A DNA stretch of 64,000 nt from VRUE01 sp963770315 (GTDB lineage: Bacteria; Actinomycetota; Thermoleophilia; Solirubrobacterales; 70-9), in NCBI GenBank assembly GCA_963770315.1, contig CAVYPC010000002.1, forward strand, positions 434,001 to 498,000, in the 5' to 3' direction. Below, in pieces: positions 32,775 to 42,792 of the stretch; the stretch's first letter is position 1, and every line of letters starts with the position of its first letter. A program made the position numbers and the translations under genes. The notes below the pieces were generated by a model. That model was not told where the DNA came from. It worked only from the letters and a program-made list of their open reading frames with translations, and did no database searches.

Positions 32775-32788
32775 TTGCGAGAGCTCCT

Positions 32789-33880
32789 ATGAGCGAGGAG
32801 CTGGTTGGGCTTGCGACACGATTGATCGGGTACGACACCTCCGACTCGGATGGGGTGCTGGAAGCGGCTGGCTTCGTCGAGGGGTGGCTGGACGCTCGGC
32901 GGATCGGGGTCGCTACCGAAGAGGTGCGGGGGCTGCCGGTGCTCAAGGCCGAAGTCGGGCCGCAAGACGCGCCGACTGTGGTCCTCCATGGGCACCTGGA
33001 TGTGGTGCCTGGGCGGCAGGGTCAGTTCGACCCGCAGGTCGATGGCGACCGGCTCTACGGCCGCGGCGCCTACGACATGAAGGGGGCGCTGGCGGCGATG
33101 CTGACGACCACCGCGGCGATGCGCGAGCAGGAGCGGGTACGGGTGCGGCTGGGCATCGTCGGCGACGAGGAGTCCGAGGAGGAAGTCGATCGGGGCAGCG
33201 ACCGGCTGGTCGACGGGGGCTTCGTCGGCGACTTCGCGATCACCGGCGAGCCGACCGACCTGCAGATCGGGGTCGAGGCAAAGGGGGTGCTGGCGCTGCG
33301 GCTGGAGGTCAGCGGCGTCGCCGCCCACGGCGCCACTCCCTGGCTCGGCGACAACGCCGTGCTCAAGGCGCACGACGTTTTCCGCAGTATCGAGTCGCTA
33401 CCGTTCGCACGGCACAGCTCGGAGCTGTTCGACCGGCCCTCGATCAACCTGGGGAGGATCGTGGGCGGCGACGCGCTCAACAAGGTGCCCGACCGATGCG
33501 CAATCGACGTCGATATCCGCTACTTGCCCGATCAGGACCCCGACACCCTGCTCGAGCAGGTTCGCAACCTCCCCGACACCGAGGTGACGTCGCTGTTCAC
33601 CCGGCCCCCCGCGGTGGTCGACCGCAACTCGCCCTTCGTCCTCGGCCTGCGCGAGGCGGCCTCGGCGCACCACGACGGCGAGCCGATGAGCGTCGGCCGG
33701 GATGGCGCCTCCGACGCTGTCTCCTTCCTGCGGGTGGGGGTGCCGGCGGTCGAGTTCGGGCCGGTCGGCGAAGGCCATCATGGCCCGGCGGAGTGGGTTT
33801 CGATCTCCTCCCTGCTGGCCTACCGGAACATCCTCGAAGGGTTCCTGCGGGGGATTCCGGACCGGCTCGAAGGCTGCTGA
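32789..33880 (+). CDS. M20-family metallopeptidase (ArgE/DapE type)
   Basis: A 363-residue zinc-dependent hydrolase of the M20 family. Metal and catalytic residues are in HGHLDVVPG, GAYDMKG, GDEESEEE and a late EGHHGPAEWV, with the lid domain from about residue 165. Members cut N-acyl-amino acids or dipeptides (acetylornithine, succinyl-diaminopimelate), and the exact substrate cannot be assigned. I start at ATG 32789, as homology begins there and upstream frames are in the repeat. It precedes the LCP gene by nine bases. Confidence 0.88.
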   Translation: MSEELVGLATRLIGYDTSDSDGVLEAAGFVEGWLDARRIGVATEEVRGLPVLKAEVGPQDAPTVVLHGHLDVVPGRQGQFDPQVDGDRLYGRGAYDMKGALAAMLTTTAAMREQERVRVRLGIVGDEESEEEVDRGSDRLVDGGFVGDFAITGEPTDLQIGVEAKGVLALRLEVSGVAAHGATPWLGDNAVLKAHDVFRSIESLPFARHSSELFDRPSINLGRIVGGDALNKVPDRCAIDVDIRYLPDQDPDTLLEQVRNLPDTEVTSLFTRPPAVVDRNSPFVLGLREAASAHHDGEPMSVGRDGASDAVSFLRVGVPAVEFGPVGEGHHGPAEWVSISSLLAYRNILEGFLRGIPDRLEGC

Positions 33881-33889
33881 GCGGAAGCG

Positions 33890-35515
33890 ATGGTTGAGCA
33901 GCCCTTCAAGAAGCCGCCCCCAACAGGCGACTTCGAGCCGCCGCCGAAGCCGAAGCGCTACTGGTGGCGCTTCGGCCTGGCCTCCGTCGTGATCATCGCT
34001 GTCACCGCGGCGGCGACGGCGGCCAGCATCCTCCTCTACATCGGCAGCATCGCCGACGCGCTCTCGCACAACAACAAACTGCAGAACAAGGTCGAGCGCG
34101 TCCTCGCCCAGACCCACGGCGGCGAACCGGAGAACATTCTCATCATCGGCTCCGACAAGCGGGCCAGCGAACCCGAAGACCCCGGCCGCTCCGACACGAC
34201 GCTGCTGCTGCGGCTCGACCCTGACAAGAACGCGATCGCGCTGATGTCGATCCCGCGCGACCTCAAGGTCGAAATACCCGGCTACGGGACCGAAAAGTTC
34301 AACGCCGCCTACTCCTACGGGGGACCGAAGCTGACCCTCCAGGTGGTGAAGGAACTGACCGGGCTGCCGATCAACCACGTCGTCAACGTCGACTACCTGG
34401 GCTTCGTGCGGGCGGTCGACGCGATCGACTGCGTCTACGTCGACGTCGATCGCCGCTACTACCACTCGAACGTCGGGGTTCCGCCCTCCGAAGAATATGC
34501 CGAAATCGACATCCAGCCGGGCTATCAGCTCCTTTGCGGCAAAAAGGCGCTGCAGTACGTGCGCTACCGGCACACCGATACCGATCTGGTCCGCGCCGCG
34601 CGACAGCAGGACTTCCTCAGTGCCGCCCGACAGCGCGTGCCGATCGATCAGCTCGTGCTGGGGCGCAACGAACTGATCGACATCTTCACCAAGTACACGA
34701 CCTCCGACATCAGCGACACCCAGACCATGCTCGAAGTGCTGAAGCTGTTCGTCGCTTCGCGCAACGCGGCGATCAAGGAGATCCACTTTCCGGCCGAACT
34801 CGGTCCGAGCTTCGTCTACGCCACGCCGACCGCGATCCAGGGCGCCGTCAACAAGTTCCTGGGCATCGAAGCCAGCGGCGGACCGCGCGGGTCCCTGGAT
34901 GAGGCCGAAGACTCCGGCGCGAAGCAGAAGAAGGGGAAGAAGAAGGCCCAGCGCAAGAGCAAGCCGAAGCCGCATCTGGCGGCGCCGAAGCCGCCCGGCA
35001 GCGACGGCCTGGTCCCGGCTGCCGAAGCCGGCGAGCTGGAGGCCAAGGCGGTTGCCCGCAAGGCAAGCAGCGGTTTCCCCGTCTTCTACCCGGCGCGCCT
35101 GCCCTCGGGCGCGTTCTACGTGGAAAGCAACCCCTACTACCACGTGCAGGACCCGCGCTACTACCACTTCAAGGACACCGACGGCAAGCGCCACGCCGCT
35201 TACCGGATGACGCTGGAGATGGAACTCCCCGACGGCATCCACTACTTCGGCGTACAGGGGATCCGCGGCTGGACCGACCCGCCGATCCTCTCCAACCCGA
35301 GCCTGACCAAGACGATCCGGGGTCGCGAGTACGACATCTACGTCGACGGCGATCGCGTCAAGATGATCGCCTGGCGCCGCGGCGACAACGTGTACTGGAT
35401 CTCCAACAGCCTGCTGCAGGTGCTGACCAACGACCAGATGGTCGGCATGGCGCGCTCGGCGCAGGCGATAATCCCGAACAAGAAGCCAAAGAAGCAGGGG
35501 AGGGCGCAGCGATGA
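33890..35515 (+). CDS. LytR-CpsA-Psr (LCP) family envelope glycopolymer ligase
   Basis: A 541-residue type II membrane protein. One helix lies near residues 27-52, followed by the LCP catalytic domain (about 84-245): LIIGSDKR, GRSDTTLLLRLDPD, LMSIPRDLKVEIPG and the RYRHTDTDLVRAARQQDFL motif. LCP enzymes move lipid-linked polymers such as teichoic acid or arabinogalactan onto peptidoglycan. A Lys-rich linker (about 343-365) leads to a C-terminal beta-rich domain with many tyrosines (YYHVQDPRYYHF) that I cannot name. The TGA overlaps the ATG of the dehydrogenase gene. With the WecA-like and sugar-nucleotide genes it points to wall polysaccharide assembly. Confidence 0.9.
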   Translation: MVEQPFKKPPPTGDFEPPPKPKRYWWRFGLASVVIIAVTAAATAASILLYIGSIADALSHNNKLQNKVERVLAQTHGGEPENILIIGSDKRASEPEDPGRSDTTLLLRLDPDKNAIALMSIPRDLKVEIPGYGTEKFNAAYSYGGPKLTLQVVKELTGLPINHVVNVDYLGFVRAVDAIDCVYVDVDRRYYHSNVGVPPSEEYAEIDIQPGYQLLCGKKALQYVRYRHTDTDLVRAARQQDFLSAARQRVPIDQLVLGRNELIDIFTKYTTSDISDTQTMLEVLKLFVASRNAAIKEIHFPAELGPSFVYATPTAIQGAVNKFLGIEASGGPRGSLDEAEDSGAKQKKGKKKAQRKSKPKPHLAAPKPPGSDGLVPAAEAGELEAKAVARKASSGFPVFYPARLPSGAFYVESNPYYHVQDPRYYHFKDTDGKRHAAYRMTLEMELPDGIHYFGVQGIRGWTDPPILSNPSLTKTIRGREYDIYVDGDRVKMIAWRRGDNVYWISNSLLQVLTNDQMVGMARSAQAIIPNKKPKKQGRAQR

Positions 35516-38268
35516 CGGAGAGCAGAGAGCCAATCGGGGTGGTCGGGGTGGGCTGGGTAGGCCTGGTCACCGCCGCCTGCTTCGCCCAGCTGGGCCACCG
35601 CGTGGTGGCGCGCGACATCCTCGCCGAGAAGGTCGACGCCCTCTCGCGGGGCGAGACGACGATTCACGAGCCAGGGCTCGGCGAGCTGCTCGCCCGCAAT
35701 GCCGAGCGCCTCACCTTCACCACCGAGATGGGCGAGCTGCTGGACGCCGCCCGCCTGCTCTTCGTCTGCGTCGATACGCCGCCGACCCGCTCCGGCGACG
35801 CCGACGTCTCCCGCGTCCGCTCGGTGGTGGAGGAGCTGCGCGCCGACGGCGATCACGTGCTGGTGATGAAGAGCACCGTGCCGGCCGGAACGGGGGGCAC
35901 GATCCGCCGCGATCGCCCGGGCCTTTCCTATGTCTCCTGTCCGGAGTTCCTCAAGGAGGGCTCGGCGGTCGAGGACTTCATGCACCCCGACCGGGTGGTG
36001 ATCGGCGCCGACCCAGGCGACGAGGGGGCCGGCGACGCGGTCGCCTCGATCTACGAGCCGCTGGGAGGAGAGATCGTCCGCACCGACGTGGCCAGCGCCG
36101 AGATGATCAAGCTCGCCTCCAACGCCTTCCTGGCGACCAAGATCTCCTTCGTCAACGAGATCGCCAACGTCTGCGAGGAGGTCGGCGCCGACGTCGGCGA
36201 GGTGGCCCGGGGCATGGGCCTCGACCAGCGCATCGGGCCCTCGTTCCTGCGGGCCGGGATCGGCTACGGGGGCTCCTGCTTCGATGGCGGTGAGACCCTG
36301 CTGGTCAGGCACCATGGCACGGTCAAGCTGGTTTCCTTCGAAGAGCTGTGGGAGCTTGCCGGACAGGATGAGGCAGTTGAGGATGCCGGTGCCATTTCGC
36401 CCGAGGATCTCTGGGCGTGGTCATGGGTCCCGGGAGAGACAAAGCCGGAGTGGATGCTGGTCTCGGCCCTCACCAAGCGGGACTACCAGGGCGAGATGGT
36501 TGAGATCCGGACGAAGATGGGCCGCCGTGTTCGCGTCACCGCTGACCATCCGGTGATCGTTGGCGATGGTCGCGACGACGAGGTTGTCACCACCGTACGG
36601 GCGGAGGACGTGAGCGAGTCCGATTGGCTGCCCCTGGCTGGCGGAATGGGCGAAGGGTTCGCGCCGAAGTCGTACTCGGTGCTTGGCGCGGTCGAAGACT
36701 CAATCCTCGCGGGGGAGGTCATCGTCCGTCCAGAGGCTCGTGAGGTCAGCGCCCTTCGGGCCAGGCCTGTCGCGGAGCGCATCGCGATTCTCGACCATCC
36801 TCGTGGGCAGGCGCAGCGAATGGGGGATATCTCCCGCAGAGGCGCCCTGCGACTGCCGGAGGCCTGCGGGGCGGAAATGGATCTGCGAGGCGCAACCCTC
36901 GGAACTGCCCGCAATGGCACCTACCTGCCCGAGCGTCTCGTGATCGACGAGGCGTTCTGGCGGGTGGTCGGCCTCTATCTCGCCGAGGGCCACGTGGGCC
37001 GGGATCGAGGGCGAGGGGGTGTTGTGCGCCAGCGCATCACGTGGTCATTCCACCCCGCCAGGGAGGAGCACCTGGTGCGGGAGGTCATCGGCTATTGGGA
37101 AGGGCAGGGAGTAAAGGCGACGCCGTTCACGGCACCCACCTCGCGAGGCGTGCGGATTTCCTCTCGCATTCTGGCGTCATGGTGGAACGAGATCCTCGGT
37201 CTGGGGCGTAACAGCTACGAGCAGCGACTGCCGAACATGATTTGGGAGCAGTCCGACTCCCGTAAGTGGGCCCTGCTGTCGGGCTTGTGGGAGGGAGACG
37301 GCTCGTGGTCGTTTGTCAACGGCGGTCCCAGCGTGACTCTGGACTTCGGCACGATCAGCGACGAGCTGGCAGACGGTGTGGCTCGCCTGCTCGGAGAGCT
37401 TGGCATCGTCTGCGCGTGGCGCAGGGGTCGCACGGCGAGATCGACCAAGGAGACTCACTGGCTAAAGGTCAGCGGCGCGGACCAGGTGGAACGGGCGATC
37501 CTCCTAGTTCCCGAGGCGCAGAGGTCGAGTGTGATCGAGGCGATAGGGCGGCAGAGAAAGAGGATCGCTCCCACTGGGTACCGTCGCTTCGGCAATTCGC
37601 AGATGGCATGGGTCCGGGTTGCGGAGGCGACGAAAGCGAAGTTCCAGGGACCCGTCTACTCGGTGGAGGTACCCGGCTCTCAAACGGTCGCAACTAGCGG
37701 AGGGCTTACCCTCCACAACTGCTTCCCCAAGGACGTCAGCGCCCTGAAGATGCTGGCGGGCAATACGGGCTACCACTTCCAGTTGCTGAACGCGGTGATC
37801 GAGGTCAACGAGCTGCAGAAGCGGCGTGTGGTGCAGAAGCTGCTCAACCACCTGGGGTCGCTCGTCGGGCGGCGGGTGGCTCTGCTCGGACTCGCCTTCA
37901 AGCCGGACACCGATGACATGCGCGAGGCCTCGAGCCTGGTGCTGGCGGCGCGCCTGCAGGGAGAGGGGGCCGAGGTGGTCGCCTACGACCCGGTTGCCGC
38001 CGACGCGGCGCGCGACCTGCTCGAGGGGGTCGAGCTGTGCGACTCGGCGCCGGAGGCGCTCGCGGGCGCCGACGCGGCGGTGCTGGTCACCGAGTGGCCG
38101 CAGTTCGCCGAGCTCGACTGGGCCGACGCGGCGGGTCGGATGGCGCGGCCGCTGCTCGTCGACGGCCGCAACTTCCTCGACCCAAAGGTCTTGATCGCCG
38201 CCGGGTTCGAATACGAGGGAATAGGCAGGGTTGTGACTGGAACGCCCTCCCCAGCCGCCACCGACTGA
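35512..38268 (+). CDS. UDP-glucose/GDP-mannose 6-dehydrogenase interrupted by an intein
   Basis: A 918-residue precursor. The two exteins (residues 1-255 and 737-918) together make a normal 437-residue dehydrogenase. It has an NAD site VVGVGWVGLVTAACFAQLGH, a SCPEFLKEGSAVEDFMHPDR motif, a catalytic-lysine helix EMIKLASNAFLATKISF, and the active-site block YGGS/CFPKD. The enzyme oxidises a nucleotide sugar to the uronate with two NAD+. An intein of 481 residues sits exactly before the catalytic Cys, so activity needs protein splicing. Its ATG overlaps the LCP stop, and the next gene starts directly after its stop. Whether UDP-Glc, UDP-GlcNAc, UDP-ManNAc or GDP-Man is the substrate is open. Confidence 0.92.
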   Translation: MTESREPIGVVGVGWVGLVTAACFAQLGHRVVARDILAEKVDALSRGETTIHEPGLGELLARNAERLTFTTEMGELLDAARLLFVCVDTPPTRSGDADVSRVRSVVEELRADGDHVLVMKSTVPAGTGGTIRRDRPGLSYVSCPEFLKEGSAVEDFMHPDRVVIGADPGDEGAGDAVASIYEPLGGEIVRTDVASAEMIKLASNAFLATKISFVNEIANVCEEVGADVGEVARGMGLDQRIGPSFLRAGIGYGGSCFDGGETLLVRHHGTVKLVSFEELWELAGQDEAVEDAGAISPEDLWAWSWVPGETKPEWMLVSALTKRDYQGEMVEIRTKMGRRVRVTADHPVIVGDGRDDEVVTTVRAEDVSESDWLPLAGGMGEGFAPKSYSVLGAVEDSILAGEVIVRPEAREVSALRARPVAERIAILDHPRGQAQRMGDISRRGALRLPEACGAEMDLRGATLGTARNGTYLPERLVIDEAFWRVVGLYLAEGHVGRDRGRGGVVRQRITWSFHPAREEHLVREVIGYWEGQGVKATPFTAPTSRGVRISSRILASWWNEILGLGRNSYEQRLPNMIWEQSDSRKWALLSGLWEGDGSWSFVNGGPSVTLDFGTISDELADGVARLLGELGIVCAWRRGRTARSTKETHWLKVSGADQVERAILLVPEAQRSSVIEAIGRQRKRIAPTGYRRFGNSQMAWVRVAEATKAKFQGPVYSVEVPGSQTVATSGGLTLHNCFPKDVSALKMLAGNTGYHFQLLNAVIEVNELQKRRVVQKLLNHLGSLVGRRVALLGLAFKPDTDDMREASSLVLAARLQGEGAEVVAYDPVAADAARDLLEGVELCDSAPEALAGADAAVLVTEWPQFAELDWADAAGRMARPLLVDGRNFLDPKVLIAAGFEYEGIGRVVTGTPSPAATD
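36277..37719 (+). mobile_element. Intein with LAGLIDADG homing endonuclease domain
   Basis: Residues 256-736 of the precursor. The intein starts at Cys256 (CFDGGETLL). Block B has Thr343 and His346 (VTADHPVIV). The C-terminal blocks read VYSVEVPGSQTVATS and LTLHN, ending in His735-Asn736, with Cys737 as the +1 residue. These are the residues needed for class 1 splicing. Two LAGLIDADG motifs, GLYLAEGH (near residue 485) and SGLWEGDGSW (near 590), each keep the acidic catalytic residue, so the endonuclease may be active. The stretch is visibly less GC-rich than its exteins, as expected of an invader. Confidence 0.93.
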
Positions 38269-39252
38269 ATGCAGGCAATCGTTTTAGTGGGAGGCGAAGG
38301 CACCCGCCTCCGCCCGCTCACCGATTCGACCCCTAAGCCGGCGCTGACCCTGGTCGACCGGCCCTTTCTCGCCTACATGATCGAGTGGCTGGCGGGGCAC
38401 GGCGTCACCGAGGTCGTGCTTGCCTGCGGCTTCCTGCCCGACGTTCTGCGGGCGGCGCTCGCCGGCGAGGAGGAGCGCGCGGGGGTGAGGATCCGCTACG
38501 TCGCCGAGCCGGAACCGCTGGGCACCGCAGGGGCGATTCGCTTCGCCGCCGATTCGCTGGGCGATGAGCTGGGCGACCGCTTCCTGGCGTTGAACGGAGA
38601 TGTGCTCACCGACCTCGATCTGGGCGCGCTGCTCGCCGCCCACGAGGAGGGCTCGGCCGAGGCGACGATCGCCCTCCACCCGGTCGAGGACTCCTCGGCC
38701 TTCGGGTTGGTCCGGAGCGGTACGGGGGGGGTGGTCCTCGAGTTCCTCGAGAAGACCGGCGAGCGCGAGCCCGGCGAGATCAACGCGGGCATGTATCTGC
38801 TGGAGCGCTCGGTGCTCGACCTGATCCCTCCCGGCGAGAACGTCTCGATCGAGCGCGAGGTGTTCCCGCGCCTGGTCGGCAAGGGGCTGCACGGCCTCCT
38901 CCTGAACGGCTACTGGCTGGACATCGGAACGCCCGAGCGCTACCTGGAGGCGAGCTGGGACATCCTCGAGCGGCGGGTGGCGACCCGGGTCGAGCCCACC
39001 GGCCCGAGCGTCCTGGTCGACCCCGGCGCCGAGGTGGACGACGATGCGGTGGTCGGGCCGCGGGCGGTGGTCGGGCCGGGGTGTCGTGTTGGGGCCGGGG
39101 CGCGAGTGCTCGAATCGGTCCTGCTCGGCGGCTGCACGATCGGGGAGAACGCCCGCGTTGCCGGCTCGGTTCTTGCGCCAGGGGTCGTCGTTGAGGCGGG
39201 CGCCGAGTTGTTAACCACCGTCGTCGCCGCAGATGAAAGAGTCCCCGCCTGA
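38269..39252 (+). CDS. Sugar-phosphate nucleotidyltransferase with left-handed beta-helix tail
   Basis: A 327-residue NDP-sugar pyrophosphorylase. The nucleotide-binding signature is VGGEGTRLRPLTDSTPKPAL, the metal aspartate is in LALNGDVLTDLD, and EFLEKTGE matches the sugar site. From about residue 250 hexapeptide-like repeats (VDDDAVVGPRAVVGPGCRVGAG) form a beta-helix. It resembles mannose-1-phosphate guanylyltransferases and glucose-1-phosphate thymidylyltransferases, and the nucleotide cannot be decided. A phosphomannose-type isomerase follows two bases later, which favours a GDP-mannose route. It starts directly after the dehydrogenase stop. Confidence 0.87.
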   Translation: MQAIVLVGGEGTRLRPLTDSTPKPALTLVDRPFLAYMIEWLAGHGVTEVVLACGFLPDVLRAALAGEEERAGVRIRYVAEPEPLGTAGAIRFAADSLGDELGDRFLALNGDVLTDLDLGALLAAHEEGSAEATIALHPVEDSSAFGLVRSGTGGVVLEFLEKTGEREPGEINAGMYLLERSVLDLIPPGENVSIEREVFPRLVGKGLHGLLLNGYWLDIGTPERYLEASWDILERRVATRVEPTGPSVLVDPGAEVDDDAVVGPRAVVGPGCRVGAGARVLESVLLGGCTIGENARVAGSVLAPGVVVEAGAELLTTVVAADERVPA

Positions 39253-39254
39253 CC

Positions 39255-40232
39255 ATGCTCGACGACGTCCTCGGCATTCCGGATCACCTTCGCGACGCCC
39301 TTTGGCGGGTCGAGTCGGCGCGCCTGGCACCGAGTGAGTCCGCCGGCGTTCTGGTCTGCGGCGTGGGCGGCTCGGCGATCGGTGGCGATCTCGCCGCGGC
39401 GGCCCTCGGCGAGGGTCTCGTCCGGCCGCTGCTGACCGTGCGCGGCTACACGCTGCCCAACTGGGCGACGCCCGAATGGACCGTGCTCTGCTCGAGCTAC
39501 TCGGGGGAGACGGAGGAGACGCTTGCCTGTTATGCCGCCGCCGGGGAGCTCGGCGCTCGCCGCGTCGTCGCCAGCACGGGCGGCGCTCTGGTCGACGCCG
39601 CCCGTGCGGCCGGCGACCCGGTGATCGGCCTGCCCGGGTTGCTGCCCGCCCCCCGCACCGCCGTCGCCTACATGCTGGTCTGCGCCGCCGGCGTCGCTAC
39701 TGCGGCGGGCGTCGCGCCGCGCGTCGATGGTGAGCTCGAGAGTGCTGCTGCCTTCCTCGAGGCGCAGAAGGAGGCTCTGCGCGCCACCGCTGCCGACATC
39801 GCCGCCAGGCTCGAGGGTGCGATCCCGATCGTCTACGGCGCCGGTCTGTCCGCCGCGGTGGCGCGGCGCTGGAAGACCCAGCTCAACGAGAACGCAAAGC
39901 TGCCCGCCTTCTTCTCGGCGCTGCCGGAGGCCGATCACAACGAGCTCTGCGGCTGGGGCGCTGGCGATAACGAGCTCGCCGCGGTGCTGCTCGAGGATGC
40001 TGGCCAGCACCCCCGCGTAAGCCGCCGCTTCGAGCTCACCGCCGCTTCAATCGAAGCGGCTGGGGCAACCGCCGTGCGGGTGGAGTCAGCGGGCGAGACG
40101 CCGGTCGAGCGACTGCTCTGGACCGTGATGCTCGGCGATCTCGTATCCCTCGCCCTGGCCGACGCCCGAGGCGTCGATCCGTTGCCGATCGAAGCAATCG
40201 ACAGTCTCAAGGCTGCGCTCGGACGTCCTTGA
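39255..40232 (+). CDS. Bifunctional phosphoglucose/phosphomannose isomerase (SIS domain)
   Basis: A 325-residue protein of the archaeal/actinobacterial bifunctional PGI/PMI family. It has CGVGGSAIGGDL near residue 34, the phosphate-binding CSSYSGETEETL, and the catalytic region WKTQLNENAKLPAFFSALPEADHNE. It interconverts glucose-6-P or mannose-6-P with fructose-6-P, feeding mannose phosphate to nucleotide-sugar synthesis by its neighbours. It is separated from the nucleotidyltransferase by two bases and from ahcY by 68. Confidence 0.88.
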   Translation: MLDDVLGIPDHLRDALWRVESARLAPSESAGVLVCGVGGSAIGGDLAAAALGEGLVRPLLTVRGYTLPNWATPEWTVLCSSYSGETEETLACYAAAGELGARRVVASTGGALVDAARAAGDPVIGLPGLLPAPRTAVAYMLVCAAGVATAAGVAPRVDGELESAAAFLEAQKEALRATAADIAARLEGAIPIVYGAGLSAAVARRWKTQLNENAKLPAFFSALPEADHNELCGWGAGDNELAAVLLEDAGQHPRVSRRFELTAASIEAAGATAVRVESAGETPVERLLWTVMLGDLVSLALADARGVDPLPIEAIDSLKAALGRP

Positions 40233-40300
40233 GTGGCCAGCCTGGCTCTTCTCGCTCATCTCCGTATCCTTCGCCGGGACCAATAGATCGAAAGGAACCG

Positions 40301-41719
<1,419 letters not shown>

Positions 41720-41723
41720 GTCA

Positions 41724-42734
41724 ATGCGCGCGATGATCCTGGCGGCCGGGCTCGGCACCCGGCTGCGGCCGATCACCTACGGCATGCCGAAGCCGATGGT
41801 GCCGGTGCTCAACCGGCCGGTGATGGAGCACGCGGCCCGCTTGCTGGCTCGGCACGGATTCGGCGAGGCGATCGCCAACCTGCACTGGTTCCCGGAGCTG
41901 ATCGAAGGTCACTTCGGCGACGGCTCGGACTTTGGCCTGGAGCTCTCATACAGCCACGAGGAGAAGCTGCTCGGTACCGCCGGCGGGGTCCGCAACGTCG
42001 CCGATTTCCTCGGTGACTCGTTTCTCGTCGTCGCCGGCGATGCGCTCACCGATATCGACTTCACGGCAATGCGCGAGTTCCACGAATCCCACGGCGGCCT
42101 GGTCACGATGGCGACCAAACGAGTTGCCGATACCGACCAGTTCGGCGTCGTAATCGCTGCGGCCGACGGGCGGATCCAGGGGTTCCAGGAGAAGCCCGAC
42201 CCCGCCGAAGCCCTCTCCGACCTTGCCAACACCTGCATCTACATGTTCCGCGCCGAGGTCTTCGACTACTTTCCGGAGCCGGGAACGAGCAACGACGCCG
42301 GTCCCGAGGATCCGCCCGAGTTCGCCGACTGGGCGAAGGACGTTTTTCCGGCCCTGCTCGAGGCCGACGTGCCCTTCTACTCGCATGAGATCGACGCCTA
42401 TTGGAACGACATCGGCAACCTCGACGAGCTGCGCCAGGGCAACCTCGACGCGCTGCGCGGGGCGGTCGAGGTCGAGCCCGGGGCGCCGCAGGTGGCCGAC
42501 GGCGTACGCGCCGCCAGTGCGCTCGACGGCGCCGACGTGACGGCGCCGATCTTGGTTGGAGAGAGAGTCGAGATCGGCGCAGGCGTTCGAATCGAGGGCC
42601 CGGCGATCGTCGGCGATGGCTGTCGAATCGGCGATGGCGCCCACATCCGCGACTCGATCCTGCTCGAGGGGGCCGAGCTGCCAGCCGAGGGGATCCTGAT
42701 CGGCGCCATCGCGGCTCGCGCGCGAAAGGCTTGA
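41724..42734 (+). CDS. Second sugar-phosphate nucleotidyltransferase
   Basis: A 336-residue paralogue of the enzyme at 38269. It has AAGLGTRLRPITYGMPKPMVPV, the metal site VVAGDALTDIDF, FQEKPDPAEA and a short beta-helix tail (VGERVEIGAGVRIEGPAIVGDGCRIGDG). It makes an NDP-sugar, probably GDP-mannose or NDP-glucose, and no sequence feature settles which. It begins four bases after ahcY. Two such enzymes around one isomerase suggest two different activated sugars for surface polymers. Confidence 0.87.
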   Translation: MRAMILAAGLGTRLRPITYGMPKPMVPVLNRPVMEHAARLLARHGFGEAIANLHWFPELIEGHFGDGSDFGLELSYSHEEKLLGTAGGVRNVADFLGDSFLVVAGDALTDIDFTAMREFHESHGGLVTMATKRVADTDQFGVVIAAADGRIQGFQEKPDPAEALSDLANTCIYMFRAEVFDYFPEPGTSNDAGPEDPPEFADWAKDVFPALLEADVPFYSHEIDAYWNDIGNLDELRQGNLDALRGAVEVEPGAPQVADGVRAASALDGADVTAPILVGERVEIGAGVRIEGPAIVGDGCRIGDGAHIRDSILLEGAELPAEGILIGAIAARARKA

Positions 42735-42750
42735 CAGACATTTGACATCT

Positions 42751-42792
42751 GGCGCGCCACAGGCGCGCCGATGGCCCGCACGATCGGGCCAT
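42751..42792 (+). promoter_or_regulatory. Two hairpins over the comF start codon
   Basis: GGCGCGCC-ACA-GGCGCGCC (42751-42769) is followed at once by ATGGCCCG-CACGAT-CGGGCCAT (42771-42792). The second includes the first two bases of the comF ATG at 42791. A seven-codon frame beginning with ATG 42771 ends in a TGA that overlaps the comF ATG. The layout could limit or couple comF translation; this is inference. A TTGACA at 42731-42736 lies at the stop of the upstream gene. Confidence 0.5.

Noticed and set aside
32615..32788. N-terminal extension of the M20 peptidase into the upstream gap
   Set aside because: The extension lies in the inverted repeat and has no similarity to the family, and the protein begins normally at ATG 32789.
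40233..40300. Possible SAH riboswitch before ahcY
   Set aside because: The leader is only 68 bases and shows no conserved stem pattern of that class.
40229..40300. GTG start of ahcY 24 codons upstream
   Set aside because: The added residues are Ser/Pro-rich and unlike the family, and ATG 40301 has a good ribosome binding site.
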